From: Snodgrassella alvi
GTDB lineage: Bacteria; Pseudomonadota; Gammaproteobacteria; Burkholderiales; Neisseriaceae
NCBI RefSeq assembly: GCF_002777745.1
Contig: NZ_MEIO01000025.1
Coordinates: forward strand, 166,972-230,971
Direction of reading: 5' to 3'
Length of the DNA: 64,000 nucleotides
The notes under the pieces are model-generated. The model was not told the origin of the DNA and did no database searches. It saw only the letters and a program-made list of their open reading frames with translations. A program made the position numbers and the translations under genes. How positions within the stretch are numbered: position 1 is the first letter of the stretch; every line of letters starts with the position of its first letter. This document shows, one piece after another, positions 50,868-60,104 of this stretch.

Positions 50868-51767
50868 TTATCCGCGCGGATGATGCTGATGTATAAGTTG
50901 TTTGAGGCGTTCATTGGCTACATGGGTATAGATTTGGGTAGTACCTATATCGGCATGTCCCAGTAATAGCTGGACTACACGTAAGTCTGCACCATGGTTA
51001 ACTAGATGGGTGGCAAATGCATGGCGCAAACCGTGGGGACTGAGATGGTGAATGCCCGCTGCACTGGCATATTTAGTGACAATCATCCACGCCAGCTGGC
51101 GACTAATGGCGGTTTTTTTCTGGCTGACAAATACAGCATCACATGCTCGACCTTTAAGTAAAGCTGGACGAGCGTGAGTAAAGTAATTTTGCAGCCAGTC
51201 TGTTGCTTCTTCACCCAGCGGTACCATGCGCTGTTTATTTCCTTTACCAATGGTGCTTAGCAAACCGTTATGTAAATCAATTTCGTTAATGTGCAAATTA
51301 ACTGCTTCGCTAACACGTAAGCCCGTAGCGTACATTAGTTCTAATAAGGCTTTATCGCGCAGGCCATGTGGTGTTTCGGTATCTGGAGCCGCCAATAGGG
51401 TTTCTATTTGGGCTTCAGAAATAATATCGGGCAGATGTTGGCCTTTTTTAGGCATTTGTAGCTGCTCGGTAGGTAAATCCTGACGCCGGTTGTATTCCTG
51501 CATCCAGCTGAACAGACGTTTACATGCTGATAAAGCTCTTGCTTGTGAAGACGGTTTTTCACTATCGATAAATATTGTGGCAGCGAGCGATAAAGCATCT
51601 ACGTTGAACCAGTTCATATCCTTTGGCTGCAAACGACGTGCTATTTTGTTCAGATCGCGCCGGTAGCTCTCCAGTGTATTGAATGCCAGTTGTTCGCTTA
51701 GCCATAAGTGTTCAAGCAGCGACTCTATTGGTTCAAGCAGTTCTGGCGGTAAAGGTTCGTTTACCAT
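50868..51767 (-). CDS. xerD: Site-specific tyrosine recombinase XerD
   Basis: 299 residues (E. coli 298). With XerC it resolves chromosome dimers at dif, switched on by FtsK. The core-binding domain covers about 8-95 and the catalytic domain about 115-290. The catalytic set is complete: Arg151, Lys175, His245, Arg248, His271 and Tyr280. The motif HGLRHAFATHLVNHGADLRV matches XerD rather than XerC. It overlaps the upstream ogt by seven bases, so it is translated from the same message (bcp-ogt-xerD). Confidence 0.94.
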   Translation of the reverse strand: MVNEPLPPELLEPIESLLEHLWLSEQLAFNTLESYRRDLNKIARRLQPKDMNWFNVDALSLAATIFIDSEKPSSQARALSACKRLFSWMQEYNRRQDLPTEQLQMPKKGQHLPDIISEAQIETLLAAPDTETPHGLRDKALLELMYATGLRVSEAVNLHINEIDLHNGLLSTIGKGNKQRMVPLGEEATDWLQNYFTHARPALLKGRACDAVFVSQKKTAISRQLAWMIVTKYASAAGIHHLSPHGLRHAFATHLVNHGADLRVVQLLLGHADIGTTQIYTHVANERLKQLIHQHHPRG

Positions 51768-52219
51768 GTTGCTCCTTCATGAGTGAGCAACCAACGTTTA
51801 ATATTGAGCTCGAAAGAATTATTACTAAGGCTGAACCCGCCTAAACCGCTAGCAGATACAACCCGATGGCACGGAATGATAATTGGCAAGGGATTTTTGC
51901 CACAAGCCTGCCCAACTGCTCTGGCTGCACTACCCAGTATACGAGCAATATCGCCGTAGGTGACTACCTGACCATAGGGAATACTGGCAATTACTTGCCA
52001 GACACGCTGCTGAAATACGGTACCAGCAGATGAGGGCGGGTAATTAAATGCTTGCAGTTTGCCAGAAAAGTAGGCATCAAGTTGTTGAGCCCAGAATCCT
52101 GTCAGTTTGGGCAGGGTTTCTGTCATGGTTGTCTGCCAGTGAATTGCTTGTAGTTGCTGCTGCTGATTAAATTCCAGAATCAATGGGCAGCAGGGCGCAT
52201 GATAGGAGAAGCTAGGCAT
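51761..52219 (-). CDS. ogt: Methylated-DNA--protein-cysteine methyltransferase
   Basis: 152 residues. It removes methyl groups from O6-methylguanine by transferring them to its own Cys117 in PCHRV. The helix-turn-helix region YGDIARILGSAARAVGQACG, with the Arg finger, and the active-site pocket IPCHRV are intact. The N-terminal domain is short, as in Ogt rather than Ada. It overlaps bcp by eight bases and xerD by seven. Such overlaps suggest tight co-translation of oxidative-stress, DNA-repair and recombination genes. Confidence 0.92.
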   Translation of the reverse strand: MPSFSYHAPCCPLILEFNQQQQLQAIHWQTTMTETLPKLTGFWAQQLDAYFSGKLQAFNYPPSSAGTVFQQRVWQVIASIPYGQVVTYGDIARILGSAARAVGQACGKNPLPIIIPCHRVVSASGLGGFSLSNNSFELNIKRWLLTHEGATW

Positions 52220-52658
52220 GTTGTTGCAGGGTATCTAAAACGATTTGGGCATGGCCGGCTGCCTTAACTTTGCGCCACTCATGAATGATATTGCCATTCG
52301 GATTCAGGATAAATGTGCTTCTTTCTATACCGAATACTTTTTTGCCATACATGTTTTTTTCTTTGAGTACATCGAACTGGTGGCATACTGTTTCTTCGCA
52401 ATCTGACAATAGGATAACGTTGAGTTCATATTTGCAGATGAAATTGTGATGGCTTTTTTCTGTATCGCGGGAAATTCCGATAACGTTATAACCTAGTCGT
52501 TTGAATTGTGGCAGTAGTGCACTGAATTCTTGTGCTTCAGTGGTGCAACCGGGTGTGTTATCTTTCGGGTAAAAATAAACTACGGCTGGCAGGTGTTCGG
52601 CAATGTTAAAATTGTTGCCATCGGCATTGGGCAGGCTAAACAGCATGGATTTTGACAT
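52212..52658 (-). CDS. bcp: Thioredoxin-dependent thiol peroxidase (peroxiredoxin, Bcp/PrxQ)
   Basis: 148 residues. It reduces hydroperoxides. The active site YPKDNTPGCTTEAQEF holds the peroxidatic Cys38. In E. coli Bcp the resolving Cys is five residues later; here that position is Glu43, so this is either a 1-Cys type or uses a cysteine further on (there are three in the stretch ICKYELNVILLSDCEETVC). The fold is otherwise complete. It is 36 bases after the cupin gene and overlaps ogt. Confidence 0.92.
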   Translation of the reverse strand: MSKSMLFSLPNADGNNFNIAEHLPAVVYFYPKDNTPGCTTEAQEFSALLPQFKRLGYNVIGISRDTEKSHHNFICKYELNVILLSDCEETVCHQFDVLKEKNMYGKKVFGIERSTFILNPNGNIIHEWRKVKAAGHAQIVLDTLQQHA

Positions 52659-52694
52659 TGTATATTTTCCTTTGTAAGTATTTTGTTTCTACAG

Positions 52695-53078
52695 TCAGTT
52701 GCGAATAAAGGCAGTGATCAGGGGATCGTTGCCAATCAGGCGGCTGCAGTGTCCATGGATGTTTGGGTCGAAAGTGGTACCTACGGGTAAGGTATCGGCA
52801 GAATAAAAATGTTCTCCGGGACCAAAACGGCGGGTGCTACCGTCACGCAGGCCAATTTCCATGATTCCTTGTAACACAAATAGCCATTGTGGTTTATCGG
52901 TACAGTGAAAATCACTCTGAAAACCAATTGGGCTATGGCGTAATTGTAAACCTTCTGCATTTAACCAAGGTGACAATTGGCTTTTTTCATTGCCTTCGTT
53001 TAATTCAATTTTTTCTTCTTTGAAGCGGGCATAGCCATCGCTATCGGTATATAAAATGACTTTGGTAAATGTTGTCAT
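52695..53078 (-). CDS. Single-domain cupin protein
   Basis: 127 residues. The cupin core is readable: QWLFVLQGIMEIGLRDGSTR and FGPGEHFYSADTLP, with metal-ligand candidates in the first motif region (HCTDKPQW) and the Glu in GEHFYS. The first motif is poor in histidine, so metal binding is uncertain. The function is unknown; many small cupins are isomerases, dioxygenases or sensors. A terminator (53108-53145) separates it from the MFS gene upstream. Confidence 0.75.
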   Translation of the reverse strand: MTTFTKVILYTDSDGYARFKEEKIELNEGNEKSQLSPWLNAEGLQLRHSPIGFQSDFHCTDKPQWLFVLQGIMEIGLRDGSTRRFGPGEHFYSADTLPVGTTFDPNIHGHCSRLIGNDPLITAFIRN

Positions 53079-53107
53079 GGTATTTTCTGATGTCTTTATG
53101 GTAAAAA

Positions 53108-53145
53108 ATCAGTGCAGGATATTTCAAGTCTGCACTGATGGGTAA
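53108..53145 (-). terminator. Terminator of the MFS gene
   Basis: ATCAGTGCAG (53108-53117) pairs with CTGCACTGAT (53130-53139). A run of six T follows on the minus strand. It begins 11 bases after the MFS stop. Confidence 0.88.
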
Positions 53146-53150
53146 CTTAA

Positions 53151-54389
53151 TTAACCAATAACGCCAAGGCTGTCGTCTTTGGATGGGGTTTGGTTATGTT
53201 TGGGTATGAGCCATATGGTTGCAATGATGTCTAAAAGATAGATAGATGCTAGTAAACATAAGGCTGCGTAAAATGACCATTCTTTGACGAAAAAGCCGAT
53301 AACCAGTGGTCCGAAACCGCCTACACCACGACCAAGGTTGAATAATACATTCTGGGCAGTGGCACGAACATGTGGTGGAAAATTATCAGATATGAGTGCA
53401 CCATAGCCGCCTATCATGCCATTTACAAATAGTCCCATAATGGCACCACAGATAAGTAATGCGGTTGGATCCTGTAACTGGGCATATTGTGCCACCATGA
53501 TAAAGGAACCAATCTGGTAAATCAGGAAGATTTTCCAGCGGGCAAAGTGGTCGGCCAGAAAGCCGAATAGCCAAATACCGATAATCATGCCGATTACGGT
53601 GACTGCTGTCCAGTTACCGGAAGCGGTCAGGCTGAAACCCAGTTTATTGGCCAGATAGCTGGGCATCCAGATCATTAAGCCGTAGTAACCAAAGTTTTGT
53701 ACTGCACACAGGATAAAAATACCCAGACTGGTTTTGGCTGTTTGCCGGTCTTTAACCAGTAAGCTCAGCCGTGCTGAAAATGACAGTTCGCCTTTGGCTT
53801 TGTGTTCACGGGTAAACTGTTCCGGTTCGCTGGTATCATGACGGATAAAGTAAGATGCTACAGCAGGGAATAATCCTACCAGAAACATGCCGCGCCAGCC
53901 GATAATATTGAGCAGGAAAGGTGTGATGAAAGCCGCAGCCAGTACGCCAAGTTGCCAGCCAATGCCGACAAAAGCTGAAGCGCGGTTGCGTTTTGCTGCT
54001 GGCCATACTTCAGCAATCATGGCCATACCGATACCGAATTCACCGCCCAAACCCATGCCGGCCAGTGCGCGATAAATCAGCAGGTCGTAATAACCCTGAG
54101 CAATGGCACACAGGCCGGTAAATACGGCAAACATAAGGATGGTGAGTGATAGCATGCGTACTCGGCCAAAACGGTCGCTCAGGTGACCAAACACGATGCC
54201 ACCGATGACGGAACCGATTAATGTCCATGTTACTAGTGAACCGGCCTGTGAGGTATTCAGTCCAAGGTCGGCACTGATAGCACTGAGCATGAAGCCTAGT
54301 ATCAGTAAGTCAAAACCATCCATAGCGTAACCGCTGATTGCGGCAACCATGGCTTTTGCGGGAGTTAATTTTTTTCTTGATTGATTCAT
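53151..54389 (-). CDS. MFS transporter, AAHS/sugar-acid-like
   Basis: 412 residues with 12 hydrophobic helices. The signature GHLSDRFGRVRML between helices 2 and 3 and the helix-1 motif YAMDGFDLLILGFML (DxxD-type, here DGFD) match proton symporters of the aromatic acid/metabolite group; GMGLGGEFGIGMAMIAE is also typical of that group and of the sialic-acid and sugar symporters. The substrate is probably an organic acid. It begins eight bases after ttcA on the same strand, so the two are probably co-transcribed by position only. Confidence 0.85.
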   Translation of the reverse strand: MNQSRKKLTPAKAMVAAISGYAMDGFDLLILGFMLSAISADLGLNTSQAGSLVTWTLIGSVIGGIVFGHLSDRFGRVRMLSLTILMFAVFTGLCAIAQGYYDLLIYRALAGMGLGGEFGIGMAMIAEVWPAAKRNRASAFVGIGWQLGVLAAAFITPFLLNIIGWRGMFLVGLFPAVASYFIRHDTSEPEQFTREHKAKGELSFSARLSLLVKDRQTAKTSLGIFILCAVQNFGYYGLMIWMPSYLANKLGFSLTASGNWTAVTVIGMIIGIWLFGFLADHFARWKIFLIYQIGSFIMVAQYAQLQDPTALLICGAIMGLFVNGMIGGYGALISDNFPPHVRATAQNVLFNLGRGVGGFGPLVIGFFVKEWSFYAALCLLASIYLLDIIATIWLIPKHNQTPSKDDSLGVIG

Positions 54390-54396
54390 AAGGGAT

Positions 54397-55329
54397 TTAT
54401 TGGCGGGAATCTAAGATGTTAATAATGGGTTTACCTGTTTGTACGGACTGGGTTATTTCATCTGTATGTAGCAGGGTTGTTAAGGAGGAAAAATTTTCAC
54501 GATCAAAGGCAATATCGCCACCGTGTGGTAGTTTCTGTCCTTGTTGCAGGCCGGTGAAGTTGAATAATCTATAGTCTGCTAGATGTGAGGGTACTACGTT
54601 TTGCAGTGCTGAAAACATGGATTCAATGCGACCGGGAAACTGTTTATCCCATTGTTGCAGCATCTCTTTAATAACCTGTCGTTGCAGATTAGGCTGAGAG
54701 CCGCACAGGTTGCATGGAATAATCGGGAATTCCTGCATTTGTGCATAGCGAATCAAATCTTTTTCTTTAACGTAGGCTAATGGTCTAATAATGATGTGCT
54801 CACCATTGTCAGATAACAGTTTTGGCGGCATGGCTTTGAGTTTGCCACCATAGAACATATTCAGAAACAGGGTCTCCAGAATGTCATCGCGATGATGACC
54901 CAAAGCTATTTTGGTACAGCCATTTTCTTTGGCAACGCGATACAGAATACCACGGCGTAAACGGCTGCACAGGCCGCAGGTGGTTTTGCCTTCATCTATA
55001 ACTCGTTTGACTACGCTGTAGGTATCTTCTTCGATGATTTGAAAAGGTACGCTCAGACTATGTAAATAGTCGGGCAATATATGAGCAGGAAAGCCGGGCT
55101 GTTTCTGGTCAAGATTAACGGCCAGAATTTCGAATTGTACCGGTGCGGATTTCTGTAGCCTGAGCAAAATGTCTAGTAATGCATAGCTGTCTTTGCCGCC
55201 AGAGAGGCAAACCATGATTTTATCGCCCTCTGCAATCATCTGGAAGTCATTAATGGCAGCGCCAACCTGATGCCGGAGTCGTTTGATTAGCTTATTGTTT
55301 TCGTATTCGCGTTTGGGTGTATGAGACAT
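54397..55329 (-). CDS. ttcA: tRNA 2-thiocytidine(32) biosynthesis protein TtcA
   Basis: 310 residues. It adds sulfur to cytidine 32 of several tRNAs using ATP and an iron-sulfur cluster. The PP-loop SGGKDS at 43-48 and the two CxxC pairs, Cys118/Cys121 in CGLC and Cys206/Cys209 in CNLC, are present. [20 protein letters not shown] is the typical second motif. The MFS gene follows by eight bases. Confidence 0.95.
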   Translation of the reverse strand: MSHTPKREYENNKLIKRLRHQVGAAINDFQMIAEGDKIMVCLSGGKDSYALLDILLRLQKSAPVQFEILAVNLDQKQPGFPAHILPDYLHSLSVPFQIIEEDTYSVVKRVIDEGKTTCGLCSRLRRGILYRVAKENGCTKIALGHHRDDILETLFLNMFYGGKLKAMPPKLLSDNGEHIIIRPLAYVKEKDLIRYAQMQEFPIIPCNLCGSQPNLQRQVIKEMLQQWDKQFPGRIESMFSALQNVVPSHLADYRLFNFTGLQQGQKLPHGGDIAFDRENFSSLTTLLHTDEITQSVQTGKPIINILDSRQ

Positions 55330-55377
55330 GGATGCAGTACTAATTTAAGCAAATAGCCGCCATTGTACAATAATTAA

Positions 55378-55405
55378 AGGTCGGCTGATGTGGCTCAGCC
55401 GACCT
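55378..55405 (-). terminator. Terminator of lysC
   Basis: AGGTCGGCTGA (55378-55388) and TCAGCCGACCT (55395-55405) form a perfect 11-base stem with a six-base loop. On the minus strand TTTAATTATT follows. It is 33 bases after the lysC stop. Confidence 0.85.
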
Positions 55406-55438
55406 GTGATAAAATTTACAATAATTAAAAGAAAATTT

Positions 55439-56680
55439 TTAGCTTCTTTTTGCTGCTTCTTTATCCAACTCAAATATCTGGTGGAGCACTCGGGTAGCCA
55501 GCTCCAGATATTTTTCATCAATTAACACGGATACTTTGATTTCTGAAGTTGAAATCATCTGGATATTGATATTTTCTTTAGCCAGTGTACGGAACATGGT
55601 AGAAGCAATGCCAACATGTGAGCGCATACCCATGCCGACTATAGATACTTTACATACGGTATCATTGCCACAAACTTCACGGGCACCGATTTTTTTCTGT
55701 ACTTCATGCAGGATATCCAGAGTGTTTTGATAGTCACTACGTGGTACGGTAAAAGAAAAATCAGTGGTACCGGCAGAACCGACATTCTGTATTATCATGT
55801 CCACTTCTATATTGGCATCGGCTACAGCACCGAGTATCAGTGAGGCCATTCCAGGGGTATCCGGTACACCGCGCACATTAATTCGTGCTTGATTTTTATC
55901 AAAAGCAATCCCGGATACTGCCGCATGTTCCATCATATTCTGATCCTCTTCAAACGTAATTAATGTGCCTTTGCCACTGTTCTCAAGACTGCTTAAAACG
56001 CGTAGCCGCACTTTGTATTTGCCGGCGAATTCTACCGAACGGATTTGTAATACTTTACTGCCCAAACTAGCCAGTTCCAGCATTTCTTCGAATGAGATGG
56101 TGCTAAGGCGTCGTGCCTCGGGCACTACACGTGGATCGGTGGTATAAACGCCATCTACATCTGTATAAATCTGACATTCATCGGCTTTCAGTGCTGCAGC
56201 CAGTGCTACTGCTGAGGTATCAGAACCACCACGGCCGAGTGTAGTAATGTCATTATTGGCATTGATGCCTTGAAAACCGGCAATAATGACAACTTTGCCT
56301 GCATTCAGATCGGTACGGATGTGTATTTCATCTATTTCATCAATCCGCGCTTTGGTATGGGCACAGTCGGTTTTAATTGCTACCTGCCAGCCGGTATAAC
56401 TTTTGGCATCCACTCCAATGCTATGCAGTGCCATGGCCAGCAGGCCGATTGTCACTTGTTCGCCCGTTGATAGCACAACATCCATTTCACGTGGATTAGG
56501 CTTTTCCTGAATTTCATGTGCCAGTGCTACCAGACGGTTGGTTTCTCCACTCATGGCGGATACAACCACGACAACATCATCACCATTGGCTCTGGCCTGT
56601 GCTACTCGACGCGCTACATTTTTTATACGCTCTACAGTTCCTACCGAGGTACCGCCGTATTTCTGTACGATTAACGCCAT
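55439..56680 (-). CDS. lysC: Aspartate kinase (LysC type)
   Basis: 413 residues. It phosphorylates aspartate at the head of the lysine, threonine and methionine pathway and also supplies diaminopimelate. The N-terminal kinase domain carries MALIVQKYGGTSVGTVERI, TLGRGGSDTSAVALAAAL and the Asp/Arg set YTDVDGVYTTDPR; the C-terminal half has two ACT domains (about 265-335 and 345-405) for amino-acid feedback. The length and layout match the single-chain feedback-regulated form of Neisseriaceae. dapC lies 2 kb away on the same strand. Confidence 0.95.
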   Translation of the reverse strand: MALIVQKYGGTSVGTVERIKNVARRVAQARANGDDVVVVVSAMSGETNRLVALAHEIQEKPNPREMDVVLSTGEQVTIGLLAMALHSIGVDAKSYTGWQVAIKTDCAHTKARIDEIDEIHIRTDLNAGKVVIIAGFQGINANNDITTLGRGGSDTSAVALAAALKADECQIYTDVDGVYTTDPRVVPEARRLSTISFEEMLELASLGSKVLQIRSVEFAGKYKVRLRVLSSLENSGKGTLITFEEDQNMMEHAAVSGIAFDKNQARINVRGVPDTPGMASLILGAVADANIEVDMIIQNVGSAGTTDFSFTVPRSDYQNTLDILHEVQKKIGAREVCGNDTVCKVSIVGMGMRSHVGIASTMFRTLAKENINIQMISTSEIKVSVLIDEKYLELATRVLHQIFELDKEAAKRS

Positions 56681-56884
56681 AATACTGCTTGCTTTCTGAG
56701 TTGTTTTAATGTCTAAAAAGGAGAGACTGTGTTAACACTGCCTACTTGATTATCCTGCCAGGGCGTTCTTTTTAGCATTTTTATCATGCAAAAACAAGAC
56801 GCTGAATCAGTATTTTGTTAGATTCAAGTGGCCTGTTTTAAATAATTTTTAAGTTTAGAAAATAGGTAATTGTATTTTTGTGAA

Positions 56885-57622
56885 TTAATTGTCGGCGAGT
56901 GCTTGTTGCTGGGCAATGAGAATTTGCTCGATTCCTTTTTGTGCCATGGTGATTAAATCATTTAATTGCTGGATGCTGAAGGTGGCGCCTTCGGCTGTTC
57001 CTTGGATTTCAATCAGTTGTTGTGACGAAGTCATGACTACGTTGATATCGGCATCACAAGCGGAATCTTCAGGATAGTTCAGGTCGAGCAGAAGTTTACC
57101 ATTAAGTATGCCGACGGAAATAGCAGCTACTGCTTCACGAATCGGATTTTCATTGATTACGCCACTGGCGAGTAGTTTGTTAACAGCCAGTGACAGGGCA
57201 ACAAAGGCGCCACTGATACTGGCTGTGCGTGTACCACCATCAGCCTGAATGACATCACAATCAATTAATATCTGACGGCTGCCCAGTTTTTCCATATCTA
57301 CAACTGCACGTAACGAACGACCAATCAGACGCTGAATTTCCTGAGTGCGGCCAGACTGTTTTCCGGCTACGGCTTCGCGGCGCATACGTCCGTTAGCTGA
57401 AGCTGGCAGCATTCCATATTCTGCTGTTACCCAGCCGCGCCCTTGATTTTTGAGAAATGCTGGAACATTTTCATCGATGGTGGCTGTGCAGATTACTTTT
57501 GTATTGCCGCAACTGATCAGTACGGAACTATCTGCCTGTGCTAGAAAATGAGGAACAATACTAAGTTTTCGTAGTTCGTTGTCAGCACGATCAGTGCGAT
57601 TAGGTATGGTGATATTTTTCAT
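56885..57622 (-). CDS. rph: Ribonuclease PH
   Basis: 245 residues (E. coli 238). It is a phosphate-dependent 3' exoribonuclease that trims tRNA ends. The hexameric-ring motifs [20 protein letters not shown] and [40 protein letters not shown] and the C-terminal [12 protein letters not shown] match well. rph and yicC are neighbours in many bacteria; here they are divergent, with 161 bases between starts. Confidence 0.95.
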   Translation of the reverse strand: MKNITIPNRTDRADNELRKLSIVPHFLAQADSSVLISCGNTKVICTATIDENVPAFLKNQGRGWVTAEYGMLPASANGRMRREAVAGKQSGRTQEIQRLIGRSLRAVVDMEKLGSRQILIDCDVIQADGGTRTASISGAFVALSLAVNKLLASGVINENPIREAVAAISVGILNGKLLLDLNYPEDSACDADINVVMTSSQQLIEIQGTAEGATFSIQQLNDLITMAQKGIEQILIAQQQALADN

Positions 57623-57783
57623 ACTGGCAGCTATGGTTGAGTGATTGATGGAGAATTATATAACTAGTGTGCTGCCATTCATACTAATTAAGCCTTTTGT
57701 AGTTGAAGGTGTTTTCGTTATACTTGATTTAATTGCCAGTTTAAACATAATCAGGCAGGAATAAACGGTTTAAGGAAAATATT

Positions 57784-58656
57784 ATGTTATACAGTATGAC
57801 TGGCTATGCAAATGCTTCAGGACAGTTTGGAAATCGTCAGATCAATATTGAGCTTAGGGCAGTTAATCATCGCTATCTGGATATTCAGTTTAAAATTAAT
57901 GAAGAGTTACGCCGGTTTGAGGGGCAGATGCGCGAACTGATCAGTGCACAGGTGGCGCGGGGTAAACTAGAGTGCCGTATACAGATTCAGATGCTTCCTA
58001 GCCAAAGTACTGAGAATCTACCGATTAATCACAAGCTGGTAGAGCAACTGGTGGGATTTAATCATGAGTTACGGAGCCAGTATAAAGATTTGGGTAAATT
58101 GACGGTGGCAGATATTCTGCATTTTCCCGGGGTGCTGGTTGCGGCTACCGAAGATGAAGAAGTGCTGTTAAACGGGGTGCTGACGCTACTCAAACAGGTA
58201 TTAACTGAATTTAAGACAGCACGGGAAAGGGAAGGGGAAAAACTCCAGCAGCATTTGCTGAACCGGCTCAATGATATGAATGATATTGTGGCCGCGATGC
58301 AGCAGCTGTTTCCGCAGTTATTGCAGGATTATATGGATAAGGCTGAAACACGTTTGCGCGAAGCGGTGGCTCAGGTAGATGCAGAGCGGCTGAAGCAGGA
58401 ATTTGTCTTGTTTATGCAAAAGGCAGATGTTGACGAGGAATTAAATCGTTTAAATACTCATATTGCTGAAGCACGGCGTTTGATACTGGAGCAGCGTGGC
58501 AGTGTGGGCAAACGTTTGGATTTTCTGATGCAGGAACTGAACCGCGAAGCCAATACTCTGGGTAGCAAAGCCATAGCAATGGAATGCACTCAGGCATCAG
58601 TTGGTCTTAAAGTGCTGATTGAGCAGATGCGCGAACAGGTACAGAATGTTGAATAA
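57784..58656 (+). CDS. yicC: YicC/YloC family endoribonuclease
   Basis: 290 residues, the family length. LYSMTGYANASGQFG, ELRAVNHRYLDIQFK and the C-terminal motifs RLDFLMQELNREANTLGSKA are the hallmark. A coiled-coil central part (about 150-230) links the two halves. E. coli YicC is a clamp-like endoribonuclease that promotes decay of the small RNA RyhB. It is convergent with dapC. Confidence 0.93.
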   Translation: MLYSMTGYANASGQFGNRQINIELRAVNHRYLDIQFKINEELRRFEGQMRELISAQVARGKLECRIQIQMLPSQSTENLPINHKLVEQLVGFNHELRSQYKDLGKLTVADILHFPGVLVAATEDEEVLLNGVLTLLKQVLTEFKTAREREGEKLQQHLLNRLNDMNDIVAAMQQLFPQLLQDYMDKAETRLREAVAQVDAERLKQEFVLFMQKADVDEELNRLNTHIAEARRLILEQRGSVGKRLDFLMQELNREANTLGSKAIAMECTQASVGLKVLIEQMREQVQNVE

Positions 58657-58684
58657 TCTGTAATTGTGGTTGTATTGATCAGAA

Positions 58685-58719
58685 CCAGAATTATCTGTAA
58701 AAACTAATGGTAATTCTGG
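58685..58719. terminator. Possible terminator between yicC and dapC
   Basis: CCAGAATTA (58685-58693) pairs with TAATTCTGG (58711-58719). The T content after the stem is low on both strands, so termination strength is doubtful. Confidence 0.4.
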
Positions 58720-58757
58720 CTTTCTGTTGACGGCTTCGTTATATGAACAAAGAGCTG

Positions 58758-59945
58758 CTAAAAAGACAGATTAACCATGCGTTTGGCTGCTTCAATACAT
58801 TCTTCGACACTGGAAACCAGTGCAATCCGAACATAACCAGCACCGGCATTACCGTAAGGCGTGTTGCGGGCAAGATATCGCCCCGGTAGTACTCGGATAG
58901 CTGCTTTTTGCCATAATTTTTTGGTAAAGGCTAAATCATCACAATCGGGTACTGACAGCCATAAATAAAACGATGCATCAGGTTTCTGTGTGGCAAATTT
59001 TTGCTGTAATATTGGAATAACTTTGTCAAATTTTTCCCGATACTGTTTACGATTGGCAATAACATGTTCTTCATCGTTCCATGCTGCAATACTCGCATAT
59101 TGAACCGGAAGACTCATGGCACTGCCATGATAAGTACGATAAAGCTGGAATTTGGCCAAAAGTTTACTGTCGCCGGCTACAAAGCCTGAGCGTAATCCGG
59201 GCGCATTGGAGCGTTTGGACAGACTGGTAAACATAATGAGTCGGTCAAATGTTCGCCCTAATTGAGTGGCTGCCTGTAATGCGCCCAAAGGCTTTTTGTC
59301 ATTATCAAAGTAAATTTCTGAATAGCATTCATCCGAAGCAATCACAAATCCGTATTGATCCTGTAAGGCGAATAATTTCTGCCATTCTTCCAAATTCATC
59401 ACTGCTCCGCTCGGGTTACCCGGGGAACATACAAATACCAGTTGTACCTTAGGCCATGTGTTGTTATCGATTTCCTGCCACTGTGGCATAAAATGAGGAG
59501 CCCAGCAATTAACATACTCTACACGTGCACCTGCCAGCAGAGCTGCGCCTTCATAAATCTGATAAAACGGATTTGGGCTGATAACTACGGGCTGAAATTG
59601 GCTACTGGTATCAATGATGGTCTGGGTGAACGCAAACAAGGCTTCGCGGCTACCCAGAACAGGCAGAACTTCTGTATCGGAGTTAACACTTAATCCTGCA
59701 TAGCGATGGTTGAGCCACTGGGCACAGGCCTGACGCAGTTGTGGTATACCGGCTGTAACTGGATAAACAGCAATTCCGTCCAGATGCTGAATCAGAGCAT
59801 TGGTGAGTACGGCAGGGGTGGGGTGTTTGGGTTCACCGATATGTAATGATATTGGTTGCAGACCAGCTGGTGGTTCAATACCATCCATTAATTTTCGTAA
59901 TTGAGCGAACGGATAAGGCTGTAATAATTCCAGTTTAGGATTCAT
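58758..59945 (-). CDS. dapC: N-succinyldiaminopimelate aminotransferase
   Basis: 395 residues from ATG at 59945; a longer start at 59990 adds 15 residues not typical of the family. A PLP class I aminotransferase that transfers an amino group in the succinyl branch of lysine and diaminopimelate synthesis, so it feeds the cell wall. LHIGEPKHPTP near the N-terminus is the Neisseria DapC hallmark; SPGNPSGA at 174-181, Asp205 and the PLP Lys244 (SLSKRSNAPG) complete the active site. Confidence 0.92.
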   Translation of the reverse strand: MNPKLELLQPYPFAQLRKLMDGIEPPAGLQPISLHIGEPKHPTPAVLTNALIQHLDGIAVYPVTAGIPQLRQACAQWLNHRYAGLSVNSDTEVLPVLGSREALFAFTQTIIDTSSQFQPVVISPNPFYQIYEGAALLAGARVEYVNCWAPHFMPQWQEIDNNTWPKVQLVFVCSPGNPSGAVMNLEEWQKLFALQDQYGFVIASDECYSEIYFDNDKKPLGALQAATQLGRTFDRLIMFTSLSKRSNAPGLRSGFVAGDSKLLAKFQLYRTYHGSAMSLPVQYASIAAWNDEEHVIANRKQYREKFDKVIPILQQKFATQKPDASFYLWLSVPDCDDLAFTKKLWQKAAIRVLPGRYLARNTPYGNAGAGYVRIALVSSVEECIEAAKRMVNLSF

Positions 59946-60058
59946 AATGGTAAGTGCGGAAAATTGTAAATGTTTTGATACTACCATCAATCACATTACC
60001 GCGGCAGTGAGCAGATATTATCTGATGGCACATTTGTAATCGGAGGCAGTGTTATAAA

Positions 60059-60090
60059 TAAAAAGCTACATGACTTAAGTGGCTTTGCAT
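60059..60090 (-). terminator. Weak terminator of the flavin oxidoreductase gene
   Basis: On the minus strand AAAGCCAC and GTAGCTTT (one G-T pair) form a short stem with a nine-base loop, followed by TTTATT. It lies 15 bases after the stop. Confidence 0.5.
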
Positions 60091-60104
60091 GCAGGCACAA
60101 AGTC

